Positions 26,166-35,358 are shown, numbered from the stretch's first letter. The stretch: DNA of 64,000 bases from Rhodococcus jostii RHA1 (GCF_000014565.1 NC_008268.1:7568501-7632500); one strand, 5' to 3'. The notes: generated by a model from the letters alone, not told the origin. Numbers and translations are program-made.

Positions 26166-27283
26166 CCTTCCTTTACTCCTATGTCCTATTCCATCGAATC
26201 TCGAATCGATTAGTTGGCTATTGTGATTTTCTCGAGCTCAAGAAAGTCACCCTCGTACTTTGTCTCAACTGTGTTGCGCCCGGCATTCGCGCCGGTTACG
26301 GCAGCAATCGCAGAACTTGCAGCAGCGTACCTCGCCACCGACCCGGCGATCAGGTTGCGGCATCCATTGGATTGATCGTGAATGTCTTGGAGTTCTTCAT
26401 GAGAATTCAAGTTACATGCAGTTGTTCGGGAAAGCCGTGGCCGATAACGCCACGGATCGACATGCGCTGCCGCTCTCGAAACGTGTCGATGCTGCTGGCG
26501 GCCACACCGTCGGCGGCGTTCCCCGAACCGGACCCGTTCCACCACCTCGGCGTCGGTTCGGGTGTGGCGGCGAGAGTCGGCGATCGTGTCCTGGGCCGCC
26601 GGGCTGCGGTAGTCGATGACGCCCGCGTGGTCGCGGCCCGGTCAAGAGCGCCTGGTATCCGCGGCGCACTGGAGCCGCGCTGTGGTCCCTGTCCTGCCAT
26701 CGGACCGTCGCTTCTGTAGGTAGAGCTCCGGCTGTGGTCCTCGGGTCGACCGCAGCCGCCTCGCCGGACCCGCCTGCTGGTCGCGGGTGCCGAGTTCACC
26801 GTTAGCCGTTAGCCGTTAGCCGTCCGCTGTCGACTGGGACGGGGACGGCGGGAGTGGGCGCAGTCACCGTAGATCGGCTCCCATCGGGCTTCGGCGCCAG
26901 CGCGGCGAAGCAGATCGGTCAGGACCGCGGGTTGATCGTCCAGCGCCGCCGCCAACACGGCGAATCCCCCAGACCGAACGTCGAGAAACCACCCCCGAGC
27001 TGGCTATTGAGGTCAGTCTGGGCGTGGTTTAACGTGGATGGTGCGAGCCGTATCCCGTCGGGTCGAGACTTGACATTCCGGGATACGACTCGCCTTGGGA
27101 GCAGACCAGCTCTCGAGGCTGAGGTCTGATGAGTGGCCCAAGCTCGTTTCGTTCGTCCGGTCGTTGCAGTCACAACGACCACGCACTGCCGTCGTGAGAA
27201 GCGCGAATCAGCAGTGACACGTGAGGGGAGTGACGAGAGATCGTCACGCACCGCTCTATGGACGCCCGTGGGGTGCGCCCGAC
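26166..27283. other. Long stretch without a supportable gene
   Basis: Frames here are arginine/proline-rich shadows. Two tiny minus-strand frames upstream of the AurF-like gene are noted only as possibilities: one at 26265-26363 giving a 32-residue peptide with six cysteines, and one ending at 26210. The part from 26400 to 27283 shows no recognisable protein; it may be decayed DNA. Confidence 0.5.
26800..26820. repeat. Three tandem CGTTAGC heptamers
   Basis: CGTTAGC is repeated three times head to tail in otherwise gene-free DNA. It is too short to call a defined element and may be slippage. Confidence 0.6.
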
Positions 27284-27922
27284 CTACGGGCAGAGGGCGG
27301 CGATGACGGTTCGTGTCAGCCAGCTCGCGTACCTGTCGGGCGTCCATTCCCGCTCGAGTACGAGTCGTTCGTAGGTATCGATCGCGAGGTAGTTCCACAG
27401 CACGTCGCGCACCTCGTCGAGTTCGACGCCCGGCCGAAGTTGGCCGGTGTCCAGGAAGTGACGCCCGACGATCGTCATCCCGGTCAGTCCTTCGTCGCTC
27501 AGTTGTCGCCAGACCGGGACGAGCGAGTCGTCCACGTGTCGGCCGTCGCGGATGAGAATCTGCACCTTCGCCGAGCGCTCCTGTCGCTGCGCCAGTCCGT
27601 GAATGAACATCTCGATCTTGCGGCGCACGTCCGGCTCGGTGAACATCGCCTGCTGCTCTGGACGGTCGACGACCCGCTCCGGTTCGTCGTCACCCGCGAT
27701 CACGAGATCGAACACCGCCTTCGCGAGCGCTGCCTTGCTGCCGAAGCTCTTGTAGAGACCTTTCACCGAGACATCTGCCCGCTCGGCGACGGCCGCGAGG
27801 GTGGTGGCCCGGAAGCCGTCTCGCTCGAACAATTCCTTTGCGGCCAGTACCACGGCTCGCCGGCGTGTGCGGGCCTGCTGTCGTCGGCCGGAGGCGTCGT
27901 AGTGCCTCTTGATTTCGACCAT
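27284..27922 (-). CDS. TetR-family transcriptional regulator
   Basis: 212 residues from ATG 27922, chosen because GGGAG stands seven bases before it; ATG 27934 lacks a site. The helix-turn-helix is RRAVVLAAKELFERDGFRAT then LAAVAERADVSVKGLYKSFG, followed by SKAALAKAVFDLVIAGDDE. The all-helical C-terminal sensor is unassigned. It is divergent from the broken hemerythrin-type gene across 101 bases, which was probably its target. Confidence 0.9.
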   Translation of the reverse strand: MVEIKRHYDASGRRQQARTRRRAVVLAAKELFERDGFRATTLAAVAERADVSVKGLYKSFGSKAALAKAVFDLVIAGDDEPERVVDRPEQQAMFTEPDVRRKIEMFIHGLAQRQERSAKVQILIRDGRHVDDSLVPVWRQLSDEGLTGMTIVGRHFLDTGQLRPGVELDEVRDVLWNYLAIDTYERLVLEREWTPDRYASWLTRTVIAALCP

Positions 27923-28023
27923 GACCGCTCCCATACTTTTGAGTGCAACCTGATTGAACCTAATTTAGCGCGATCAGGAAAGCACCTTCTCCTCACCCCG
28001 AAGAAACCACGGAAGGAGAGGGC

Positions 28024-28761
28024 CATGGGGACCAACCTGCATGAGCCCGCCGACACCCGAAGCATGGGGATCGTTCACAGCGATCCCGCATCGCCCTCGA
28101 GGCACCGCCCTATCCGGACCGGAAACGTCGCCGACAGCTCGCCGCGCACGTGCTCTGGCTGATGCATGTGCTGCATCTGCATCACATTGCCGAGGACACC
28201 GGACTGTGGCCGTTCATCCGCGCACGAAACCCGTCCGCGAGCACGCTGCTCGACCAGATGGATGCTGACCACAAACGCATCGCTCCCGCGATCAGCGCCC
28301 TCGAGGATGCCGCCCGGGCGTACCGCGCGAACGAAACGTCACGGACACAGCTGCTCGACGCGCTGGCCGCGCTCGAGGCGGTTCTGCTCCCTCACCTGCG
28401 GCGCGAGGAACTCGACATGATGCCGGTCGTCGCCGCCACGATGACCACCGCCGAGTACCTCACCATCGAACAGGAGTTCTTCGTCAAACCGAAGGGCTTC
28501 CGGGAACTCGGTGCCGAAGGGCCTTGGATCATCGACGGTCTCGACCCGGAGGGGCGCGAGGTGATCCTGCACGTGATCCCGGCCGTTCCACGTTTCGTAC
28601 TTCTCCACACCTTCGGCTGGGGCTACCGCCGCAAGGCCACCCGGCTGTGGGGCCACGGGCCCGCGACCGCCGTGCCGTCGCTGAGCCTGGCAACGATGGA
28701 GCGCAATTGCCGGGACGTCGCCACCGTCGAGCGCAACCAGCGAGATCGCCGACCATACTGA
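28024..28761 (+). pseudogene. Hemerythrin HHE-domain protein, frameshifted near the N-terminus
   Basis: A strong AAGGAGAGG site precedes ATG 28024, and the first frame reads MGTNLHEPADTRSMGIVHS. After about 28083 the family sequence continues in another frame: RIALEAPPYPDRKRRRQLAA then HVLWLMHVLHLHHIAEDTGL. It then runs intact through DADHKRIAPAISALEDAA and LLPHLRREELDMMPV to 28761. HHxxE, DH and HLRREE are the hemerythrin iron ligands. A small deletion removed most of the first helix after the first histidine. An internal GTG at 28150 could give a 203-residue product, but it has no ribosome site and lacks helix 1. Confidence 0.65.
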
Positions 28762-29330
28762 GGTCGTAGATTCTTCCCCAACGTAATCAACCGGTCTCTG
28801 CTGTCCACGCATCTACAGTAGTCTTCTTGCCAGACAGGGCATCTCATCACGATGCTGCGGAAGAGCTCGAGGGCTGCGCGGACGCACGGTGCCGCTTCCC
28901 GTACCCGGGACCGTGCGCTGGACGACGGCGCCGCGGGCAAGGCGTTCATCGGCCCGTGAACGCGCCACCATGGTCGGTGTTGGCCAAACATGGCCGCGCG
29001 AGAAGGCTCGTCGGAGAGATCACGATAGCGATAGCTGAACTGCGAGAATGGATCGTGGGTCGGGCCCGCACCACCAGTGGATCCATGTCTCGGATTCTGC
29101 GCCTCGCCTTCGTCGGGAGGAAGGGGATGCGTGACGGTAGTCGCTGATCAAGTAGCCGACGACCATACCGAGCATCGCGGTCTGCAATGCCGGGATGCCC
29201 CCTGCTAGCCGTGCTCGTCCTCGGCTCGCTGTGCGCTATTGCATTGAATGACCGCGCTCGACTTCCATACCTGCAAGTGCGTCCCACTGCCGAACCATCC
29301 TCTCTAGCAAGGAGTTGCACGACGGACCAC
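28762..29330. other. No supportable gene; possible membrane-protein scrap
   Basis: Near 29130-29210 the minus strand can be read as LAGGIPALQTAMLGMVVGYL then ISDYRHAS, which looks like one helix of a permease, but start and end are missing. Nothing else in the stretch is recognisable. Confidence 0.3.
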
Positions 29331-29715
29331 ATGAAGCACCAGCTCCACGCGGTCGAGGTTTCCAAGCACGCGGTGATCGACGGCAACCATCCGTTCGGGT
29401 CCATCCTGGTGGACGACAAGGGCAGTGTCCTGCCAGGAACTCCCTGTCGTACTGCTGGGAGGACCTGCGCATCAAGACCGTTTCCGCGTGGCCGGTGCAG
29501 TCACTCGTGGTGACCTCGATGTTCCCCTGCTCCAGCACCTGCACGCTTTACACAACAGCCGAGCCCTGCTCGATGTGTGCAGGTGCCATCGACTGGGGCA
29601 ATGTTTTGCGCCTGGTGTACGGCATCACCAGAAGATCGAGATGATCGGCCCAATCCCGGAAGTGGCAGACGCAGTCCTGGAGCCGCACCGGACATACTGG
29701 ACGCAGAAGAGCTGA
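29331..29715 (+). pseudogene. Nucleoside (guanine/cytosine-type) deaminase, scrambled by an internal inversion
   Basis: The plus strand begins VSKHAVIDGNHPFGSILVDD, then at about 29432-29535 the family sequence is found on the opposite strand (LEQGNIEVTTSDCTGHAET, VLMRRSSQQYDREFL). It resumes on the plus strand as CTLYTTAEPCSMCAGAIDWG, with the C-terminus IGPIPEVADAVLEPHRTYW after a further deletion and frame change. HAE and PCxxC are the zinc and catalytic motifs of cytidine-deaminase-fold enzymes. Turning the roughly 100-base block round restores family order. The gene cannot make an active enzyme. Confidence 0.8.
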
Positions 29716-29982
29716 CTCTGACACGCCGGCACTTACGGTGCCCGCCCGGCAATGGTGTACCCATCCTCTGTTTCGGTCGCGATAACGAGGGGGTCCGCGT
29801 AGCCGCTGCCGGAAACCCCGGCCGTGACGGCGCCACACTTCGAATGTGGCCGAGATGGCGTCCCTCGAGGGTGTCGTTCTTCGTCAGGATTCGAGAAGCG
29901 GCATCACCGATTCGCGCATAGCGTGGTGGGCATTGCCGAAGAAGCGGTCGCCGACGACCGCCGTATCCCGAAGGAGACGAAC

Positions 29983-30312
29983 ATGAGCCCCACAATCCGC
30001 AGCCTGGTGATCCCGGTATCCGACCTGGACGCCGCCAAGGCGGTCTACACCGCGCTGCTCGGCGCACCGCACACCGACGAGTCCTACTACGTCGGGTACA
30101 ACGTGGACGGCTTCGAAGTGGCCTTGAATCCGGGGGAGGAGACCGCCGGACCGGTTGCCTTCGCCGACGTCGAGGATCTCGACGCGACCCGCGAAACTCT
30201 GCTTGCCGCTGGCGCGACCGAGCGCAGCGCCCCGCGTCAGGTCGCACCCGAAACGCGGATTTGCGTGCTCGCCGACGCCGACGGCAACCCGATCGGACTG
30301 CGCGGCCGGTAG
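29983..30312 (+). CDS. VOC-superfamily (glyoxalase/bleomycin-resistance-like) protein
   Basis: 109 residues from ATG 29983, with AAGGAG six bases upstream; the longer reading from 29824 has no site. It shows the beta-alpha-beta VOC pattern: SLVIPVSDLDAAKAVYTALL, GYNVDGFEVALNPGE, DLDATRETLLAAGATE, VCVLADADGNPIGLRG-like end. It is a one-module protein that would dimerise. The metal ligands are not obvious, so a binding rather than enzymatic role is possible. It is intact among many broken genes. Confidence 0.85.
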   Translation: MSPTIRSLVIPVSDLDAAKAVYTALLGAPHTDESYYVGYNVDGFEVALNPGEETAGPVAFADVEDLDATRETLLAAGATERSAPRQVAPETRICVLADADGNPIGLRGR

Positions 30313-30410
30313 CCATGGCGTGGCCGGGCTCGGCCTCGTGAGTCGCCCGCGTCAACCGCACTATCGACCTCGAACCGACTCGTGCGGCATGAGCGCTCGT
30401 TGATTCACCC

Positions 30411-30604
30411 GCAAACCGGGCGACGTGGTCACGATCCGGAGCAAGCACCTCGGCGCACTGGTCAACGAGGTCGACGCAATCGAGACCCTCCCCGCCTGGT
30501 CCTTCGGCATCCGGCAGCTGTTCGAATACCTCCACACTCACACGGTGCCCCCGCTGCCGGTCACCACTGGTGTCGGGGGTGGGCTACTGGAGAGCCGAGT
30601 TTGA
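30411..30604 (+). pseudogene. FAH-family hydrolase, C-terminal remnant
   Basis: The frame reads KPGDVVTIRSKHLGALVNEV then DAIETLPAWSFGIRQLFEYL to a stop at 30604. This resembles the C-terminal strand pair of fumarylacetoacetate hydrolase-like enzymes (PGDVV-I-S-LG-LVN-V, PWxFG). There is no start and no catalytic core. It may be a relic of an aromatic ring-cleavage pathway. Confidence 0.5.
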
Positions 30605-30776
30605 ACAGGACCGATCCACCTTCCCACAGCGGTGGTCCCGGGGACCGCGATCCGGTGGCGACGTCAAGGGCGGATCTTGCCGCCGACGGGCCACCGAAGT
30701 ACCAGTGCGCCGGCCCCGGTTCGATCGTCGATGCGGTCGAACCCGCAGCTGGGAGCTGTTGAATGTGTTCCCGACG

Positions 30777-30872
30777 ATGCCGGCGACCGTGATCGCCGCC
30801 TGCCAGGGTGGGCACCGGGTGTTGTTCGCGACCGCCCCCCAATGGGTCGCCCGGCGATGGTCACCTCGCTGA
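30777..30872 (+). pseudogene. IS21-type IstB helper ATPase remnant
   Basis: MPATVIAACQGGHRVLFATA then PQWVARR resembles the segment after Walker A of IstB proteins (ACQAGHRVLFATAxxWVARL). Only about 30 residues remain, ending in a stop at 30872. It marks a past IS21-family visit. Confidence 0.5.
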
Positions 30873-30922
30873 TCCTTCCGGTGCCCTGTTTGTGCGGTGG
30901 CGAACCGGGGACCGAACTGACG

Positions 30923-30951
30923 CCGCCCCTGGGCGACTCGCCCAGGGGCGG
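30923..30951. terminator. Perfect hairpin before the MHS carrier
   Basis: Fourteen-base arms (CCGCCCCTGGGCGA and its complement) surround one C, ending 25 bases before ATG 30977. Shape and size match the hairpin at 3116-3144. It may be a terminator left from an upstream gene or a control element of the carrier's leader; there is no U-run. Confidence 0.45.
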
Positions 30952-30976
30952 GAGGTCGATCCGCTATCGTCTACGG

Positions 30977-32347
30977 ATGAGCGATGACGCGACTCCGTCC
31001 GGTCCGACCCGCGCTCCGACGAGCACCCGGCGGGCGGTGCTCAACACGATGAAGGGCTCGGCAGGAAACCTCGTCGAGTGGTACGACGTGTATATCTACA
31101 CGGTCTTCGCCACGTACTTCGAGGCGCAGTTCTTCGACGAGAACGACGCCAACTCCACGCTCTACATCTACGCGATCTTCGCGGTCACCTTCGTCATGCG
31201 ACCGGTGGGGTCCTGGTTCTTCGGCCGGTTCGCCGACCGTCGTGGCCGCAAGGCCGCCCTGATGCTCAGCATCACCATCATGTCATCGTGCTCCTTCGTG
31301 GTCGCGGTCATGCCGACGCGCGAAATCATCGGGTATTGGGCGGCGGTGGTTTTGGTCCTCGCTCGGCTTGTTCAGGGATTCGCCACGGGTGGGGAGTACG
31401 GCACCTCGGCGACGTACATGTCCGAAGCGGCGACCGCGAATCGGCGCGGCTTCTTGTCGTCTTTCCAGTACGTGACCCTCGTGGGCGGCCACGTGCTCGC
31501 GCAGTTCACGCTCCTGATCGCGCTCAGCGTTCTCGATGTCGAAGCGTTGAAGGATTGGGGATGGCGGATCGGCTTCTTCATCGGCGGCATAGCCGCGCTG
31601 GTCGTGTTGTGGATTCGGCGTTCGATGGACGAGTCGCTCAGCGAGTCGCATCTGAAGGCCATCCGTGCGGGTGAGGACCGGACGGCGGGTTCCTTGACGG
31701 CGTTGTTCACCAAACACTGGCGTCCGCTGCTGCTGGTGTTCCTCATTACCGCGGGTGGCACGGTCGCGTTCTACACCTACAGTGTCAATGCGCCGGCGAT
31801 TGTGAAATCCACCTTCGGGGCCGACAATGCGCTGACGGCAACGTGGATCAACCTACTGGGGCTGATCTTTCTGTTGCTGCTGCAGCCGATCGGCGGCCTC
31901 GTCAGCGACCGCGTCGGGCGCAAGCCGCTTCTGATCTTCTTCGGTGTCGGTGGTGTGCTCTACACCTATGTGCTGCTCACCTTCCTTCCGCAGACCACCT
32001 CGCCGCTACTGGCGTTCGCGCTGGTCGCCGTCGGCTACGTCATCCTCACCGGGTACACCTCGATCAACGCGATCGTGAAGGCGGAGCTGTTCCCCGCCGA
32101 CATCCGTGCCTTGGGTGTGGGACTGGGATATGCGCTCGCGAACTCTATCTTCGGCGGTACGGCGCCAGTGCTTTTCCAGGCGTCAAAGTCGGCCGGTCAC
32201 GTCGGTTGGTTCATCTTCTATGTGACGGTAGTGATCGGGGTCAGCTTGCTGGTCTACATCTTCGGACTGAAGAACAAGGCGGTCACCGTGCTCGATCGCG
32301 AGCAGGGGAGCGCCTGGGGAGTGCCCGTGTCTTCGGGTCCCCGCTGA
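30977..32347 (+). CDS. MFS transporter, MHS family (alpha-ketoglutarate permease-like)
   Basis: 456 residues from ATG 30977. MHS landmarks are NLVEWYDVYIYTVFATYFEA, FFGRFADRRGRKAALMLS and RLVQGFATGGEYGTSATYMS, with SDRVGRKPLLIFFG in the second half. KgtP-like carriers bring in dicarboxylates or aromatic acids with protons. The ribosome site is weak and a perfect hairpin ends 25 bases before the start. The nearest former partners are broken aromatic-catabolism genes on both sides. Confidence 0.88.
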   Translation: MSDDATPSGPTRAPTSTRRAVLNTMKGSAGNLVEWYDVYIYTVFATYFEAQFFDENDANSTLYIYAIFAVTFVMRPVGSWFFGRFADRRGRKAALMLSITIMSSCSFVVAVMPTREIIGYWAAVVLVLARLVQGFATGGEYGTSATYMSEAATANRRGFLSSFQYVTLVGGHVLAQFTLLIALSVLDVEALKDWGWRIGFFIGGIAALVVLWIRRSMDESLSESHLKAIRAGEDRTAGSLTALFTKHWRPLLLVFLITAGGTVAFYTYSVNAPAIVKSTFGADNALTATWINLLGLIFLLLLQPIGGLVSDRVGRKPLLIFFGVGGVLYTYVLLTFLPQTTSPLLAFALVAVGYVILTGYTSINAIVKAELFPADIRALGVGLGYALANSIFGGTAPVLFQASKSAGHVGWFIFYVTVVIGVSLLVYIFGLKNKAVTVLDREQGSAWGVPVSSGPR

Positions 32348-32490
32348 GCTGATTCCCGCGGTCCGGGTTCCGGGGGATCGGTGCCGGCAGTGCTGGCCCG
32401 TGGTGGACGGATAACTGCCCGGACGGACCACCCGGAAAAGCGGACCTACCGCAATCGGTGCGGGTCGTGCGGATGCCGACCTCGACTCGA

Positions 32491-32709
32491 CTCTTGGGAT
32501 TCTCGGCGACCACTTCGTGGTCAGCGACGGGCGACTCCTCGAAGCGTTCATCCGTTCCTTCGGAGACCGGCCTGAAGCAGATCATGCGGGCGGCGGTTGG
32601 GCACCTGCACGCCTTTCTCGGCGAGGTCCGGCTCACCGAGGGCGAGTGGAAGGTGGGAATCCACTTCCTCTCCAGTGACAGCGTCTTCGGGTCAATGACT
32701 CATTCGTGA
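32491..32709 (+). pseudogene. Intradiol ring-cleavage dioxygenase, N-terminal remnant
   Basis: One frame reads RLLEAFIRSFGDRPEA, and after a shift another reads LKQIMRAAVGHLHAFLGEVR then LTEGEWKVGIHFL. This is the N-terminal helical dimerisation domain of catechol or hydroxyquinol 1,2-dioxygenases (HLHAFxxEVxxTExEW). The iron-binding catalytic domain is absent. The rest of 32348-32936 has no supportable gene. Confidence 0.65.
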
Positions 32710-32936
32710 AGGAATCTGTCGCGCAACCAGCCGGCACATCCACCCCGGACGGTCGCGACGGGAGCACCCGGACCTGGTCACGCGTTCGCTTCGACATCGT
32801 GCTCGCAACCGCGACACGTGGACCGCGACGAACGGCATTCGAACCGTGATATCGCCGAATCATGAAGGCGGGTAAAGGTATACGACACGCAGCGTGCTGT
32901 CTTTGCGAAACTCCTCTTATCGTTGTGACGGAGAAT

Positions 32937-33665
32937 TCAGGGTGCAGTAGGCGTGAATCCTGCCGACATCGAGTTTGCGTGGTCTGCAATTATCTGCGCA
33001 ATATCGACGGGACGGGAAAGGAAGGCCGAGTGGCTGGAGGCGACGCGTATGGTCTGTCCTGCCCGTGCGGACATGGCTTCCTGCGCCGGAACCGGAATCG
33101 CATTGTCGTTCTCGCAAATGATGTAAGTGCTTGGGGTCGATATCCACGCTGCGGCAGTTTGTGATTCTTCGAAAGAAGAGAGGCTCTGTGGCGAAAGTCG
33201 GGCTGCCGCGGCATCTGCGGCGGCTTCATCGATATCAGCAAAGAATATGTCTCGCGTATCTGTCGGCATCGTGACACCGTCGCCTATTTGCAACCATGAT
33301 GTTGGTTGTCCCCCAATGGCACTCAACAGAGACTCGCCGATATCGAGCTGAAATGCCGTCAGATAGATGAGGTGCGCAACATTGGGGGCGCCCGCTGCCC
33401 CCTCGCTCAGTGGGAGGCCGCCGTAGGAATGTGCTACCGCGATGACGTTCCCCTCTATCGAATCGAGAGCAGTCCGCACAACTCGCGCGTCATCATAGAG
33501 TCCTCCTCGTTGTCCTCCTTGCGGATTGGCGCTGGGGAGGTCGACAGTCTCGACCTCCAATCCGTTTCTGATCAATTCTTCCTTGACGTTCTGCCAGCAC
33601 CATGCGCCGTGCCATGCGCCGTGCACGAGTAGGACCGTGAGGCGCTCCTGGGAATCCGATGACAT
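32937..33665 (-). CDS. Alpha/beta hydrolase (esterase/salicylate-esterase-like)
   Basis: 242 residues from ATG 33665 (MSSDSQERLTVLLVHGAWHG), with GGAGG five bases upstream; the extension to 33749 overlaps repeats and has no site. HGAWHGAWCW is the oxyanion loop, AVAHSYGGLPLS holds the serine nucleophile (H-S-Y-G-G), and the C-terminal SSHSAFLSRP supplies the histidine. This resembles plant-type methylesterases and bacterial EstC-like enzymes. Base use (more A/T at third positions, for example runs of ATA and AAT) differs from its neighbours and may indicate transfer. Confidence 0.88.
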   Translation of the reverse strand: MSSDSQERLTVLLVHGAWHGAWCWQNVKEELIRNGLEVETVDLPSANPQGGQRGGLYDDARVVRTALDSIEGNVIAVAHSYGGLPLSEGAAGAPNVAHLIYLTAFQLDIGESLLSAIGGQPTSWLQIGDGVTMPTDTRDIFFADIDEAAADAAAARLSPQSLSSFEESQTAAAWISTPSTYIICENDNAIPVPAQEAMSARAGQTIRVASSHSAFLSRPVDIAQIIADHANSMSAGFTPTAP

Positions 33666-33684
33666 GGAACCTCCGTTGTTCGCG

Positions 33685-33713
33685 ATGTGAACATTCATGC
33701 AGTATGTGAACAT
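33685..33713. promoter_or_regulatory. Direct repeat ATGTGAACAT upstream of the hydrolase
   Basis: ATGTGAACAT occurs at 33685-33694 and 33704-33713, a 19-base period, just before the alpha/beta hydrolase start on the minus strand. It is a possible activator or repressor site; no regulator is adjacent. Confidence 0.4.
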
Positions 33714-34054
33714 GCAGAAGATAGCAAGAAGGGTGACTCCTGTCACCATTGAATGTCGGTGACCGCCGGCAGGCAGCGCCTGATCACGGTTCGTGTATCC
33801 AGATCAGCGCAAATGCCGATGCCGTTCGTGTTGAACAGATTCGGGAAGGCTGATCCGCGGAGGGGTCGACACCGCAGGTCGCCTTTCGTGGCATCTATGC
33901 ACTCGCTGCGACGTGGGCGATGGCCGGTCTCGGTCTAGCGGGCGAACGGCGCGGCGTCGGTGTCGTCGTGATCGACAAGGACGTCGTGGTCGACGACCTC
34001 GACCGCCGATCTGCATGTCGCCTGGGGCGGTGAGTCGTCACTTTCCTGCAAGAA
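33714..34054. other. No gene recognised
   Basis: About 340 bases between two genes. The frames are arginine-rich shadows without starts or motifs. Confidence 0.5.
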
Positions 34055-35278
34055 TCATTGCCCGGGATCGGGTCGTGCCTGCAGCACCGGTGCGGCGGCG
34101 GCGAGCAGGGCGTCGCGGTCTCGGTTCAACGGGGGATAGATGCGTTGGGTGTTGATGGTGACCTTGGTGGCCTTGGCCCGAGCGCCGCGCGACACTACCT
34201 GGCGATCCCACCCCTCGGTGTATACCGCGCCCGCCGGTCCCAGGTCGAGAATCGTGGCATACCAGGGGATCCGGAGCGGAAGCATCGGCTCTCCGAGTAG
34301 ATCGCTGACGACGTTGTAGCCCGCGTAGCGGCCCATCGGGCGCCCGTGCTGGCACGACATCACCGACACGTGGTCGTCGTCCACCTGTGCCGCGGCGACG
34401 TCGCCGGCCGCGAATACTCCGGGCGAGCCGATCACTCGCAGATAGTCGTCGACCGGCAGGCGCCCGAGCCGGTCGCGCTCGCCGAGTTGTGCGGTCAGCG
34501 GATTGGCCCGCATGCCCGCGCACCAGACGACGGTGCCCGCGGCCAGCACCTCTCCGGAGGAAAGCGTCACGCCGTGCTCGTCGACAGCGGCGACACCGAC
34601 ACCGGTCATCGTCTCGACGCCGTTGTCGGACAGGGCCGCTTCGATCACCGGTCGCGCCGATGCCCCCATGTCGGAACCGACGTAGGGGTTGTGATCGATC
34701 AGCACTACCCGCGGTTCGACGCTGCGTCCAGCGCATACCTTCGCCAGCATTCCGGGCAACTCGGACGCCGTTTCGATGCCCGTAAGGCCTGCGCCGACCA
34801 CCACCGCGGTCGCCGCGCCCCCGTCCGCTCGGCCGTCGGACAGCGTGGCCAGGTGGCGCTGGAGCTTGATTGCACCGTCGTAGGTGTCCACGTCGAAGCC
34901 GAATGCCCGCAAACCCGGGATATCGGGCTTCACCACCCGACTGCCCAGCGCCATGACCAAGCGGTCGTACCTCTGCGTGGGTTGAACTCCATTACCCGAG
35001 ACGGTGACGCTGTGCGCCGCGGTGTCGATCGCCCTCACCTCGGCGGCGATGTGCCCGACGTCGACCGGGTCGAGCACATCGCTCAGCGGAATGCGGCAAG
35101 CGCTCAGGTCTGCCTCGTAGTTGCGGACCCGGATGTCGTGGAACGGCTGCGCACTGATCACCGTGACATCGACGGTGTCCGCGGCGTCGAGTTCGTCGCG
35201 CCGCCGCGCCGCCCCCAGCGCGGCCCACAAGCCGGCGAATCCCGAGCCGAGGACGAGGACGCGCTTGGAATCAGACAC
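34055..35278 (-). CDS. FAD-dependent NAD(P)H oxidoreductase, NDH-2-like
   Basis: 407 residues from GTG 35278. Two dinucleotide folds are present: VLVLGSGFAGLWAALGAARR for FAD and AVVVGAGLTGIETASELPGM for NAD(P)H. The second FAD contact is SPGVFAAGDVAAAQ. The layout fits type II NADH dehydrogenase-like flavoproteins, which pass electrons from NADH to quinone without pumping. No clear C-terminal membrane anchor is visible, so a soluble oxidoreductase is possible. It lies tail to head with the acyl-CoA-binding protein gene, 80 bases away. Confidence 0.88.
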   Translation of the reverse strand: MSDSKRVLVLGSGFAGLWAALGAARRRDELDAADTVDVTVISAQPFHDIRVRNYEADLSACRIPLSDVLDPVDVGHIAAEVRAIDTAAHSVTVSGNGVQPTQRYDRLVMALGSRVVKPDIPGLRAFGFDVDTYDGAIKLQRHLATLSDGRADGGAATAVVVGAGLTGIETASELPGMLAKVCAGRSVEPRVVLIDHNPYVGSDMGASARPVIEAALSDNGVETMTGVGVAAVDEHGVTLSSGEVLAAGTVVWCAGMRANPLTAQLGERDRLGRLPVDDYLRVIGSPGVFAAGDVAAAQVDDDHVSVMSCQHGRPMGRYAGYNVVSDLLGEPMLPLRIPWYATILDLGPAGAVYTEGWDRQVVSRGARAKATKVTINTQRIYPPLNRDRDALLAAAAPVLQARPDPGQ

Positions 35279-35358
35279 ACCGCCATCGTGCCAGGTCTAT
35301 GCCGGGACGACCGCTGGATCACGCGCGATCGGGCACCACCGGACCGAAACGCCCGAAC

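Noticed and set aside
26800..26820. Three CGTTAGC units as a possible CRISPR or iteron array
   Set aside because: The units are seven bases, contiguous and without spacers; no cas or replication gene is near.
30632..30976. Extension of the MHS carrier to an earlier start
   Set aside because: It would read through the perfect hairpin and the IstB relic; MHS proteins begin near MSDDATPSG as chosen.
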